56,835 bases of DNA from Acephala macrosclerotiorum (taxonomy: Eukaryota > Ascomycota > Leotiomycetes > Helotiales > Mollisiaceae), in NCBI GenBank assembly GCA_014904845.1, contig MU119518.1, positions 1 to 56,835 of the forward strand, read 5' to 3'. Numbering within the stretch: the stretch's first letter is position 1; every line of letters starts with the position of its first letter. The position numbers were made by a program, and so were the translations under genes. Of the stretch, positions 23,658-36,368 are shown one piece after another. The notes below the pieces were generated by a model, which saw only the letters and a program-made list of their open reading frames with translations, was not told the DNA's origin and made no database searches.

Positions 23658-23699
23658 AGTAATTTATATAAAAAATAATTTATATAAAAAAAATATTTT
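23658..23699 (-). repeat. 3' terminal inverted repeat of pogo element (RIP-converted)
   Basis: Pairs with the 5' repeat after allowing G to A and C to T on the strand shown. Only two positions (23694, 23696) need another explanation. Confidence 0.75.
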
Positions 23700-23793
23700 T
23701 AATACGTTTAAAAAAAAAATTTTTAAAAGAAAAAAATTATTTAAAATAAAATATTAAACTAAACTAGTATTAATTCACGTGATTATTTTAATA

Positions 23794-26700
23794 TTTTTTT
23801 TTTCAAAGAATTCTTTTTAAAAAGTAATTAATTATTAATCGCTTATAATTAAAATAATAATATTATTAACGTTTTTAATAAATTAAATAATAATTTATTT
23901 TTGATTAATATTATTTTTTTTTTTTTTTAATTATTTTTTTAATTCGTATTTTTTTAATTTATATTATTCTTTTCGATTATAATATTTTTATTAATTATAT
24001 TTTTTTTTTTTTAATTTCGATATTTTTTTATTTTTAATTACTATTTTATTTATTTTTATTTTTTATAAAAATAATAATTTCAATAATAAAATTTATAAAT
24101 TAATAATAAAAAATTAATAATTATAATATTTTTTTTTAAAATTCGTATAATAAATTAAAAAATTTTATAATATAAATTTATTATTATTATAATTATATTA
24201 TTAAACGTCGAACTTATAAAAGAATTTAAATAATTAAATAATAATTTTTTTAAAAAATATTATATTAAATTCGTAATTATAATCGTAAATAAAAACAATA
24301 TAAATTCTTATAATTATATTATTATCGACGTTAAAAATCTTACGATTAATAATAATTAATAATATATTTTTAGACTTTAATAAAAAAAAAAAAATAAATT
24401 TAAAAATATTTTAATTCGAATTCTTTTTTAAATATTTTACGAATTTTAAAATTAAATATTATTAAAATTTTAATTAATAATAATAAATTAAAAATTTAAA
24501 ATTTTTTTTTTAATAATTCGATAATATAATAAATTTATATTTTTTTTTATAATTAAAATAATAAAAAGTTTTTTTTAAAAAAGAATTATAATAATTTTAA
24601 TAATTTTTAATATAAAATAATTATTCGATTTATTTTTTATTATAAAATTTTCGTAAACGATAATAAATTAATCGATTATAAAACGATTAAAAAAAATTAT
24701 ACGATTTTTAATAATTTTTATTATATTTTAAATATAATTTTTTTAAATATAAATAAATTTTATATATTTTTTTTTTTCGTTATAAATTTTATATTCGTTT
24801 TTTGAATATATTTTTTTTTCGTCGTATTTATAAATTTTATAAATTTTATAATTAATACGTTCAAAATATAAATAAGCGTCGATATTATAAATATCGTATA
24901 ATTTATTATTTTTATTTTTATCGTTTTCGTTTTTTTAAAATAATTGAAATTTAAAAAACTTAAATTAAAAAACAAATAAAAAATATTTATTTTTCGTATA
25001 TTTACGTTTATAATATTCAAAATAATAAAAACGAAATATTAATTTAAAAAAATTTAATAATCCAATTTTTTATAATTTTTTTAATCGTATTAAAAATATT
25101 TGTAAAAAATAATAATATTAATATTTTTTTTATTTTTATTATTAAAAATAAATACAACTTTGAAATTATTATCGATACTAAAAAATTCGTAAAAATATTT
25201 ATAAAAAAATATAATTTTTAAAAGTATTAATTTATTAATATTATTATTTATTATTAAATTAAATTCGAAATATATATTTTATATTATTCGTTTAAATATA
25301 ATATAAAATACTAAAAATAAATTAAACGTTTTAAAATAAAATATATTAAAACGTTAAAAAACGAATTTTAAAATATTAAATTATATATTATATAAATAAA
25401 TAAATTTATTTAACGAATATTTTTATTATTAATTAAAAATTAAAAAGAAAAAATATTATTAAAAATGTAAATTATAATAAAAAAACGTTTTATATTTTTA
25501 TTAAAAAATAAAATCGAAAAAATAAAAATAATTTATTAAAAAAAAAATTTAATTATTTATATCGATATAATTATAATAATATTCGTCGTACGTAAAATAT
25601 TTTATATTAATAATTTTTGAAAAATATTAAATTCGATTATTTTTTTTATTTATAGCGTTATTTAAATTACGTTTAATATAATTTATAATAATTTAAAAAA
25701 TTTTATATTATTTATTATTTTTTTTTCGACGTAAAATTTATTTTATATAATTTTATATAAAATTATATTTTTAATTTCGAATGTAAATTTTTTATTATTA
25801 TATTTATAAATTTTTTTTATTAGTTTAATTTTATTATATATATATTTTTTTAATATAAATATTAAAATTTCGTCGATTTTTTTTAATAAAATTCTCGCGA
25901 AATTTTATTAAAAAAATTTAACGTTAAAACGAAAAATTTTAAAAAATAAAAAATCGAATTTAATAATAATTTTAATAAGATTTTAATAATTATATTCGTT
26001 TTTAATAATTAATATTAAATTATTAATATTTTTATTAATTTTTTAAATAAATAAAATTATATAATAATATTTAAAATTAATAATAATAAAAATAATAATT
26101 AAAATCAATATATAAAATTTTATAAAAATTATATAATTTTAAATAAAAATATAATTATAAATAATATTTTTAAAAAATTTTATAAAAACTTTTTTTAATA
26201 TAAATAAATTTATTATAATACTTTTTTTAATTTTTTATTATTATACGTTTAAAAGAATTTATAATAAAAAATTTAAAAATATTAATAAAATTTACGATAT
26301 ATTTAATTAAATATAAAAATAATATTTTTAATTTTAAAATTTTTTGAGAATCTTTATTAAAAACGTTTAAAATTATAAAATTTAATATTATGAAAAAATA
26401 ATACGATATTAATACAACGTTTAAAACTTTTAAAAACGTAATAATAAAAATTATATTAAATAAAATTAATTTATTGAAATATTAAATAATATCGTTTAAA
26501 ATTTAAAATTATTATTACTCGTTATTATAAACTTTTTAAAAAACGTTTTATTATATTAATTATTTATTTATAACGTTAATAAATTTTATAAAATTTATAA
26601 TTTTATTATAATTTTTTTTATTATTATAATTATCGTAATAAATATTATTTTCGTTTTAATTTTATTAGTTTTAAAATTATTAATATTATAAAAAAATTTA

Positions 26701-29700
26701 AAAATCAAAAAAAAATAATATAATTTTTATTTAATTATTAATTTATAAATAAATAAAAATTTAATTTTTTTAATTTATATATATTAAATATATTTTAAAA
26801 AAAATATTATTAAATTCGTATATTTTAAAAGAAAAATTTAATATAATAATAAAAATAATAATAAAATATTATATTTTTTATTTTTATTAATAATTTTTAA
26901 AATATTAATATTTATTTATAATATTATAAATAATATAAATATATTATTTAAATTTATTTTAATATACAAATTTTTTTATAATTATTTAATTTTCGTATAA
27001 TAATAAAAATTATTAATAAATTATAAAAATATTATTTATTATAAATTATTAAATAATAAAAAAAATTTTAATTTGATTAAAAACGAGTTTATTTTTAAAC
27101 GTTATTATTTTTAAATTATAAAATAATAATAAAAAAAAAATTAAATTATTATTTTTTTTTAAAATTAATAAAATCACGTATAAATAATTTAAAAATAATA
27201 AAAATAATTTTTTTTTTAAATTTAAAAATTTTAAAATCGTTAAACGTATATAATTTAATATTAAAATATATAAAAACTTTATTTTTTAAATTAAAATAAT
27301 TTTTAATTTTAAAATTAAATATTTAATAATTAAATTTAACGAATAATAAAAATTTTTAAAAATTAAAAATTTTAAAATCGCTAATTTAAAAAAAATTTAA
27401 TATAATATAAAATATATAAAAAAAAAGATTTATTTTATTATATTATTTTAAAAAATTTATTTTTACGAAATTTTAAACGTATTTAATTTTAAATATAAAA
27501 TAAACTTATAATCGAAAATATTTAATTTTATATATAAATTATATTTTAATCGTAAAAAAAATAAAATTATTATTATTTCGTAAATTAATTTAAAAAAAAA
27601 AAATTATTTTATTGTTAATTTTAAAATAAATAATTATATTACGAAAAATTTTAAACGTAAAAAAATATATTTTAAACGTATTAAATTTAATATTTATAAA
27701 TTTATTAATAAATTTATTAATAAATTTTATAATTTTATTAAATATTTATTATTTTTATATAAAAAAAAATTAAATATTTTTAATTTTATATATTTATATA
27801 AATATTTTTTATTTATTAAATATGTAATTTCGATTTTTTATAATATTAAAAATTTTTATAATAAATAATTTTATAAAAATTATATTTTATATAATTAATT
27901 TAATTTTAATAATAATATTAAAATTAATTAATTTAATTTTAACGATTTTTAAAAAATTGTATTTAATAAACGTAAAAATAAAAATTATTAATTAAAAAAC
28001 GAATATAATTTTAATTAAAATAAAACGAATTTTAATAAAAAAACGTATTAAAATCGTAAAACGAAATTAAATAATTATAATAATATAAAAAAAATCGAAA
28101 ACGATACGTAAATTAATAATAATAATTTCGATTTTAATAAACTAAAAAATTTAAATATAAAAAACATTTAAAATAACGAATTTATTATACGTATTATAAT
28201 AAATTATAAAAATTGCGATTTTAATTATAATAAAATCATTATAAACGAAAATTTTTATTTTAAAATTTTTTTTTTTTAAAAATTATCGATTTTAATTATT
28301 TTATTAAAAATTAAAATATTTTATTAATAATTTTAAAATATTTATAAATTTATATTTTAAAATTTTAATTATTTATTTAATACGTATAATTATAAATTAT
28401 AAAAAAAATAAATCGAAAAAATTATTTAAAAATTAAAATAATAATATATTTTTATATTTAATAAAATACGTAATAGAATAAAAACGAATTATAAATAAAT
28501 ATATATATATATATTTAAATATAAATCGCGAAATTTATAAAAGAATTTTGAAATTCGATATTAAATCGTTTTAAAATACAATTATTTATATTTTAACGTT
28601 ATTATAAATAAAAAATTATTTTTTTAAAAATAATTTATTATATAGCGACGTATATAAAAAATTTAATAACGATATAAACGTTATTCGATTTCGAATTTTT
28701 TAATTATTAATAAAATCGTTTTTTTTTTTAAATTTTTTATTAATTTTTAAATAATATTATAATAATTTATTATTTAATTTAATAAAAAAAAATTTATTTT
28801 ATTTTATTAATAAAACGCATTTTTTTAATTAAAATTTTTTCGATAATATAACGTTTTTTATTATTAATTGTAATCGAATTTAATTTTAATTAAAAACGTT
28901 TATAAAAATTTTCAAATATTAATTTAAAATACTCGATCGAAATAATAAAATAAATACTAATAAATTATAAAAATAATTTAAACTTATAAAAAAAATTATT
29001 TTTAAATAAATCGTTTTTTTTACGTTTAATTTTAAACGATTTAAATTTATTAAAAAAAATTTAATATAATTTTAAAAATAATATTTTCTTTTATATTTTT
29101 TATTAATTATAAAATATATATAATTATTAAAATTTAAAAAAATTTAATATTAATCGTAATATATTTTTATTTTTATTTATATAAATTTTATAATATTTAT
29201 AATTTTTTTATATAAATTTTTTTAATATTTAACGTAATTTAAATCGATTATAAAATTAAAAAAAATAGTTTTAACGATTTTATTATATAATAATTCGTAA
29301 AAAAATAAATTTAATAAATATATAATAATAATTTTTTTTAATTAAATTAATTATATTTATTTTTTAAAATATAATAAAAAATATATATATAAATTTAAAT
29401 TATTCGTTTTATTTAATCGTTTATAAAAAAATAATACGCGATTATAAAAATTAATTTAATTCGTATTAAAATAAAATATTTAATTTAAAAATTAAATATA
29501 AATTTAAAATTACAATTTAAATTAAAAATATTAAAAAAATTTTAATCGTTTTAAATATTAAAAAAATATATAATCGTTTAATTTTTCGTAATTTAAATTT
29601 CTTTTTTAATTAAATATTAAATATATTTAATAGTTCTACAAATAAAAATAAAAATTATATGATTATTTTTTTTAAAATAAATAAATTTTTTATAAAATCT

Positions 29701-32700
29701 ATATAAATTATTAAAAGAAAATTTATAAAATATTTAATCGATTATAAATTTCTTTATAATAAAATACATTTTAATTTAATTTTAAAATAAATAAAATAAT
29801 TTAAAACGTATTTTAAAAGTTTTTATTTTATTTTAAAAAAAAAAAATATTTTTATAAAACGTAATAAATTTTATTAATATTAATATAACTTATATCGTTA
29901 TATATTATTTTAAAAAATATCAAATTTTTCGCGATTTTCGTTTCGAAAAAAAAATAATTTAAATTTTATATTATAACGAAAATAATATAAAATTATAAAA
30001 AAAAAATTTAAATTCATTTTTATACGTTTATAAATTTTTATTAATTTTTTATAAATTTTAAAAAAAAACGAATTCGAAAAAAAAATTTTAATAATAAATT
30101 TAAAAAAATTCGAATAAATATATAAATTAAAATTAAAATATAATAATTATTAAATAATTAAATTTAATATATCGCGAGAAATTTTAATAAAATATTTTCG
30201 ATTTTAAATAAAAAAATTAATAAAATATTTTTAAAATTTAATAAAAAAAAATAAAAAAAGTTTTAAATTAATAAAATTTTAAAAAACGAAAAATTAAAAT
30301 TTATTAAAAGTTTTAAAATTTATTATATTATTACGATTTTTAAACGAATTTATATCGTATAAATATCGATATATTATATACGAATTAATTTTTTATATAA
30401 TTAATTACAAATTTAAACGTATTAAATTTAAATAAAATTTTATTTAAAAATTAAAAAACGTTAAAAAAAAATATAATAATTTAAAATTTAAAAAAAATAT
30501 TTTTAATTATTTATAATAATATATTAATATTAATATATAATTTTTTTAATTAATAAATAATTTATATATAATTTTAATATTATTAAAAAAACAATTTATA
30601 AATTAATTAACTATTAATAATATTAGCGGCTTACTAATAACGCGCGCTACGTAGTAATTGTATGTTCAAATTTTTAGCGTTTAATAATAATCGATTAATA
30701 AATGAATTCAAGTCAATAAATATATTAAAACTCTCGATTTTCGACGGTTGTACACGATTGCGCGCGACTTTTAAATAAGTATTTATATAGTTACATTCTA
30801 ATTAATTAAATCGTTTAATCTTTAAATATTTCAATTTAAATTTTTAATATCGAGTAACGTAATATAATACAATTATTCGTATATTTAATCGATATTTTTA
30901 CGCGCGTAAACTTTATTTAAATCGATCGATTTTATAATCAAATTTTAAATAGTATTAATATTTTCAATTTTTATTTTTATTTATTTATATAATTTATAAA
31001 ACGATAAAAATTTATTAATCGAATAAAACGCAATTATTAATTTATATATAAATTTTAATGAAAAATATTAAAACTTAATAAGTTTTAATTTGATAATTTA
31101 ATATTTTAAAACGCGTTTAATAAATTTATTTAAAAATTTTATAATAAATTAAATAAATATTATAAATTATAAATGTCAAATATTTAAATATTTAATTTTA
31201 AACTAATATTATTAATAATATTTTAATATTATTAGTATCGAATTAACGTTATTAATATTAGATTAAAATAATTAATAGTACTAATAATCGATTAAATTAT
31301 TATTAGCTCGTTAATAGCGCTATTAATATACGTATTTTTCGATAAAACGATTAATAAAAAATTTTTTTTTTAATAATTTAAAAAAAATAATTATTAATTT
31401 TTAAGTTTATTTAAACGTTTTAAAAGAATAAAATTATTATTATTTAAAAAATATAATAATTTTTAAAGAATTTAAATAAATATACTCGTTTTTAATTTTA
31501 TAAATTAATAATTTTATTTAATAAAATTTAAATTTTTCGAAAAAAATAAAATAAAATAAAATATTTAATATCGTTTTTATTTATTTAATAAAATATAATA
31601 TTAAATTTTATTTTTTTATTATAATTTATATATAAAATAAAAAAAATAATTAAAAATATTCGTATAAATAATTTTATAGCGTTTTTTATATATATTTAAT
31701 ATTATTTAATAATAAATTTTTTAATTTATTTATAAATTCGATTAAATATTTTTTAATATAACGATTTCGATTTTTTTTTATTATATTTAATTCGAAATAA
31801 TTAATTTAATAATTTAATATTTTTAATTTAAATTATAGAAAATAATATTTAATAAAAAATATTATATTCAATTTATAAAATAAATTAAAATAAATAAATA
31901 ATTAATATAAAATTTAATATTTTTAAAAAAAAATAATATTATTATTAATATAAATAAATATAAATTTTTAAAAATATTTATTAAAAATTTATTTTATTCG
32001 ATATTAAAAAAAAAATTAAAAAAATAATTAAATTTATAATATTAATTATAAATTATTTATTTTTATAATAAAAAATTGTAAAAATATTTTTTTAACGATT
32101 TTTAAAACGAATTTTTTATTAAAAAAAACTATTAATTATATTAAAATAATAAAAAAAATAATCGAATTTTTTATAATTTTAAAAATATTATTTTATTTTA
32201 ATAAAAAATAAATATTTAAAAATATTTTAATATTTATATATTTAAAATTAATAATTAATTTAAATTTATTATTTTATTAAATTAAAAAAATAAAAGAAAT
32301 AATTAATAAAAGTTTTTTTAAAAAATTTTTTTTAATAATATTAATTTTATTAAAAAAATCGAAAATTTTATTTATTTTAATATAATTTTTTTTAATATTT
32401 TAAATTATTAAAATAAATATTTTTTTTAAAAAAAATTAATATTTTTATTTTATTATTAAAATTATTTAAATTAAATTTAAAAAAACGTATATTTTTTTTA
32501 AAAATTTAAATAATATAAATATAATATTTATCGTTTTAAATTATAAATATATTTATTTAAACAAAATTTAATAAAAAATTTTTAAACGAAATAGTAAAAT
32601 AAAAATATTAATTTAATTTTTTTTTTTTTGAATTTTTAAATATTAAAAATAAATTTTAAAATATTTTAATAAATTTAAAATAAATACTAATATTATTAAC

Positions 32701-35700
32701 GTTATTAAAAATTTTATTAAAATAATTTAATATATCTAAAAATTTATTTTACTCGAAATTTAATAAATAATTATTTGAAATTAATATAAAAAAATTATTT
32801 TATTTATTTATTAAAAATCTTTATTATTAAACTTTTAAAAATATTATATATAATATTAATTTGCGAAAAAACGTTAATAAAATAACTCGAAATATAAATT
32901 AAAAATTATTTATATCGTATTTTTATATTAATTTTTTAATTTAAATTAATAATTATTATTTTAATAATATAAATTTAAATACGAAATTTCTTTTTTTTAA
33001 TATTTTAATCGATCGAAATTAATAATACGTTTTGTTTATATAATATTTAAATAATTCTTTTTAAATATAACGTTTAATAAAAAAATATTATTATTAAAAG
33101 ATTTTATAATATAAAACTCGATTATAAATTAAAAAAATTTATCGTTTATTATTAAAAATCGAATAAATAAATAAATGAAATTATTTATTTACAATTTAAA
33201 ATTTATATTAAAAAAATTAACGATTTTAAAAATTTTATATAATACGATATCGAAATAAAAAATATAAAATATATTTTTAATTATAAACGAAATATTAATA
33301 TTAATATTTAAATATTGTTTAAAAAAAAAAAATATTTCGTTATATAATATAATTTTCACGTTAATATAATAAATATATATTTTATTATTTATAAAATATA
33401 CGTTTTATTTATTTTTAATTATAAAAAAAAAAACTTTTTAAATCGATTAAAAAAATAATTAATAAATATAAATAGTAATTATAATAAAAAATAATTATTA
33501 TTAATAATTTTAATAATAATTAATTTTTTATTAATATTTTTAATTGTTAATAAAAGTAAATATTATATTAAAAAAGAACTTATTAGTATTATTCGTATTA
33601 TAAAAATAATTAAATAAATTTTCATTTAATAAATCGAATAAATTAATAATAAATATAAAAATTAAATAATTTTTATTATTTTATAATTTTTAATTATTTT
33701 TAAATTTTTAATAATATTAATTAATAATATTAATTTCAAATCGTTTTATTACGTTATTATAATAATAAAATGAATAATATAAAAAATATTTAAAATAATA
33801 ATAATAAAAACTTTATTAAAATATTTTAATAATAAATTATTATTTTCGAATTAAAATTTAATATAAAAATTATAAAAATTATATTTTTTATTTAATACGA
33901 ATCGTAAAAATTTTATTAAATTAAATAAATTTATTAATATATTTAATAAAACGATTTATTAATTAAAATTAAATTATACGAATATACGTCGTTTTTTAAA
34001 AATTTATTATTCGTATAATAAATCGAAATAATTAATTTTAAAATATTAATAAAAATCGATAAAAAAAATAAAAAAAATTAAATAATTTTTTTATTTTTAT
34101 TATTATTTTTAAAATTATATAAATATTAAAAATCGATATAATTTAAATCGTAATAAATAATATAAAAATAATAAAATTTAAAAAATATAATAAAAATTTA
34201 AATCGAAAATTAAACGTTTAAAAATTTTTTAATAATTTCTCGTAAAATATAACGTAAAAATTTTAAAAAAAACGAAAATTTTAAAAAATTTAAAAATTTA
34301 AAATTTAAAAATCGAATTTTATTAAAATTATTAATAATAAATTTTTTTATTATAATTAATTTAAATTTCGTATTTATAGTTTTTTTTATAGTAAATAAAT
34401 ATTTAAAAATACGTATTATATTAATTTTAAATAATAAATTTTATAAAATAAATTTTAATTATAAATTAATTTAACGTATTATATTTATTTAAAATAATGA
34501 TTAATTTAAAAATAAAATTTAAATTTTCGTAAAATTATTAAATAATAAAATTTTTTTTTTTTTTAATTTTTATATATAAAATTTTTTTTATAATTAAATA
34601 TTTTCAAATTATAAATTTAAACTTATTATTAAAAATATATTTTATAGTATTTATTTTTTATAAAATTATAAATAAATTATTACGAAAACGTATTATTTAT
34701 TTAATAATTTAAAAATTAAAATTTTAATTTATAATTATACGAATTTTAAAAAAAATATTATTAAATTAAATATAAATTTTATTTTTTATAATAATAAATA
34801 AAATTAATAAAATGATTTTTTTATTATAAATTTAAAATATATAATTAAAACGATTAATATAAAATTTTTTTTTAATATTATTATATTTAATATTTTAAAA
34901 TTTTAATTTAATAATTTAAAAAATATAAATTTTAAATTATTTTTTAATTTTTTATTATTTATTTATTTTTATTTATAAATAATATAAATAAAACTTTTTT
35001 TATTTATTTTAAAATAATAAATTATATTTAAAATATTCGAAAAATTAACGATTATTTTTTCGTTATTTAATTAGTAATATATATTATTAATTTAAATTTC
35101 TTTAAAAACGAATTAAAAACTATATAAAAATTTTAATTTTATAAATAAAATATATTAAAAAAAAAATATTAATAATTATTTTTATTTCGTACGAAATTCG
35201 AATTTTAAATTCAACGATTCGTAAAACGATATTAATTATATTTTTATTATTTTTTAATAAAATATTTTTTATATTTTAATATAAATTATTTTTATATATT
35301 TTTTTTTATATAATTTTAATAAAAATTACATTTTTCGTTTATTATTTTATTATATATAATTATATTTTAAATATTAAAATTTAAATTTTTTTATTATTTA
35401 AAAAATTTAATAAATAAATCGTTCGTTTATAAAAAATAATTTTTAAAAAATTTATTAATTCGATAATATTTTTAAAATTATTAAAAGTTTTACGAAAATT
35501 CGTATTTAAAAAAATCGAAAATTTAAAAATAATTAAAAAAAAATAATAATTAAAATAAATTTTTAAAATATTTTAAACGTTCGAATAAATTATTAATAAA
35601 ATCGAAAATTAAAAATTATAAAACTTGTTTTAATAAAAAACTTTATATCGTTTATATAAATATAATTTTCGAATTAAACAATATATTCGATTTTATTAAA

Positions 35701-36058
35701 TTCGATATAAAAAATCTTTAAATAAAATTTATTTCGAATAATTCGTTTTTTTATTTTTATAATATTAATCAAATATTTAAATTAAATCGACGAAATAAAA
35801 ATATATAAAAATTCGAAATTAAAAAAATTTAAAATTAAAAAAAAAAAAAAAATATTATTTAATACGAATTTAATAAAAATTGTTCGTTCGATTTTTATTA
35901 AAGTTTTTACGTTTAATTAATTTATTAAAATTATTTATTTATATTTATTAATAATAAAAAACGATTATAAAATAATAGAATTACATTTATAATTATTATA
36001 ATTCGAAGTAACGTAATAAATAAATCGTTTGCAAAAATTCAAAAATCGATACGAAATT
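23794..36058. repeat. RIP-degraded interior of the 21.4-36.3 kb transposon nest
   Basis: About 12.3 kb of extreme AT sequence without a usable reading frame. Surviving C/G is mostly in CG pairs. It lies between the two same-orientation M LTRs. A purine-rich minus-strand tract abuts LTR copy A at 23794-23803, as expected next to a 3' LTR, but this is weak evidence in such DNA. It contains LTR-like repeat L copy 2 (30612-31356). The 86-codon minus frame at 24760-25020 is lysine, isoleucine and asparagine rich and is not a credible protein. Confidence 0.8.
30612..31356 (+). repeat. LTR-like repeat L, copy 2 (plus)
   Basis: Same landmarks as the other L copies and better preserved than copy 1 (AGCGGCTTACTAATAACGCG, GTACACGATTGCGCGCGAC, TTACGCGCGTAAAC). 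It ends TTTTTCGATAAAACGATTAA. The flanks carry no matching 5 bp duplication. Confidence 0.6.
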
Positions 36059-36296
36059 GTATAAATAATTACATATAAATAAATTCGACGATTTTTAAAA
36101 AATTCGATCAAAATATAAACGTATTACTATATAATAGTTTTTATTGCAAGATATACTACGGTCTTAGCGTAATAAGTCTTATTTGGAAAGTCTATATGTA
36201 TTAGTGCGTTTAAAAAGAGAAGGTTTTAAAAGAGAGAAACTATCTAAGGTAGAATACTAAGTTAAACTAGTGCTGGTCCACGTGACCACCCCAACA
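36059..36296 (-). mobile_element. LTR M, copy B (uninterrupted)
   Basis: A 238 bp LTR, minus-oriented. On the minus strand it starts TGTTGGGGTGGTCACGTGG and ends at a TG/CA boundary near 36059. It contains an AATAAA-like signal and the TACTACG...CGTARTA hairpin. Its gene-proximal end keeps normal composition, whereas the end facing the AT block is RIP-converted. Its start lies only 72 bp beyond the catalase stop codon. Same orientation as copy A, so the two may be the LTRs of one large, interrupted retrotransposon, but the outer flanks show no matching duplication. Confidence 0.65.
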
Positions 36297-36368
36297 GTCC
36301 TTGAGAAATTAAAAACCTCCAATGCCCCACATTCGACTACTACTCTAGCTCAAAGTCAAAATGTCCAA

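Larger units (their letters stand above)
21605..23699 (+). mobile_element. Fot1/pogo-type DNA transposon inserted in LTR M
   Basis: This 2095 bp element is flanked by TA at 21603-21604 and 23700-23701, the target duplication typical of Tc1/mariner-pogo elements. The 5' terminal inverted repeat (21605-21646) starts AGGCCCCTCTCCCC and carries two copies of a TATGGGCCACC-like motif. The reverse complement of this repeat fits 23658-23699 if almost every G has become A and every C has become T; about 40 of 42 positions match or differ by a transition. A plus-strand transposase remnant lies inside and is interrupted by a 260 bp solo LTR at 22069-22328. Removing that LTR leaves about 1.8 kb, a normal size for Fot1-like elements. 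Confidence 0.88.
21454..23793 (-). mobile_element. LTR M, copy A, split by a pogo transposon
   Basis: Two pieces, 21454-21604 (151 bp) and 23702-23793 (92 bp), together match the continuous LTR at 36059-36296. The left piece shares GCAAGATATACTACGGTCTT and the following AGCGTARTAAGTCTT with 36146-36180. The right piece shares the GCGTTTAAAAA...AAACTAGT...CACGTGA order with 36203-36296, but with nearly all C/G outside CpG converted. The break falls exactly at a TA where the pogo element sits. On the minus strand the LTR would begin TGTTGGGG (here mutated to TATTAAAA) and end AAAAAATCA, with TG/CA boundaries. The AAGA..TACTACG/CGTAGTA..TCTT hairpin at 21549-21581 is part of the LTR. Confidence 0.7.

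Noticed and set aside
24760..25020. An 86-codon reading frame on the minus strand in the AT block
   Set aside because: Composition is almost only Lys, Ile, Asn, Phe and Thr, as AT-rich noncoding sequence gives; no motif, and the surroundings are RIP-degraded.
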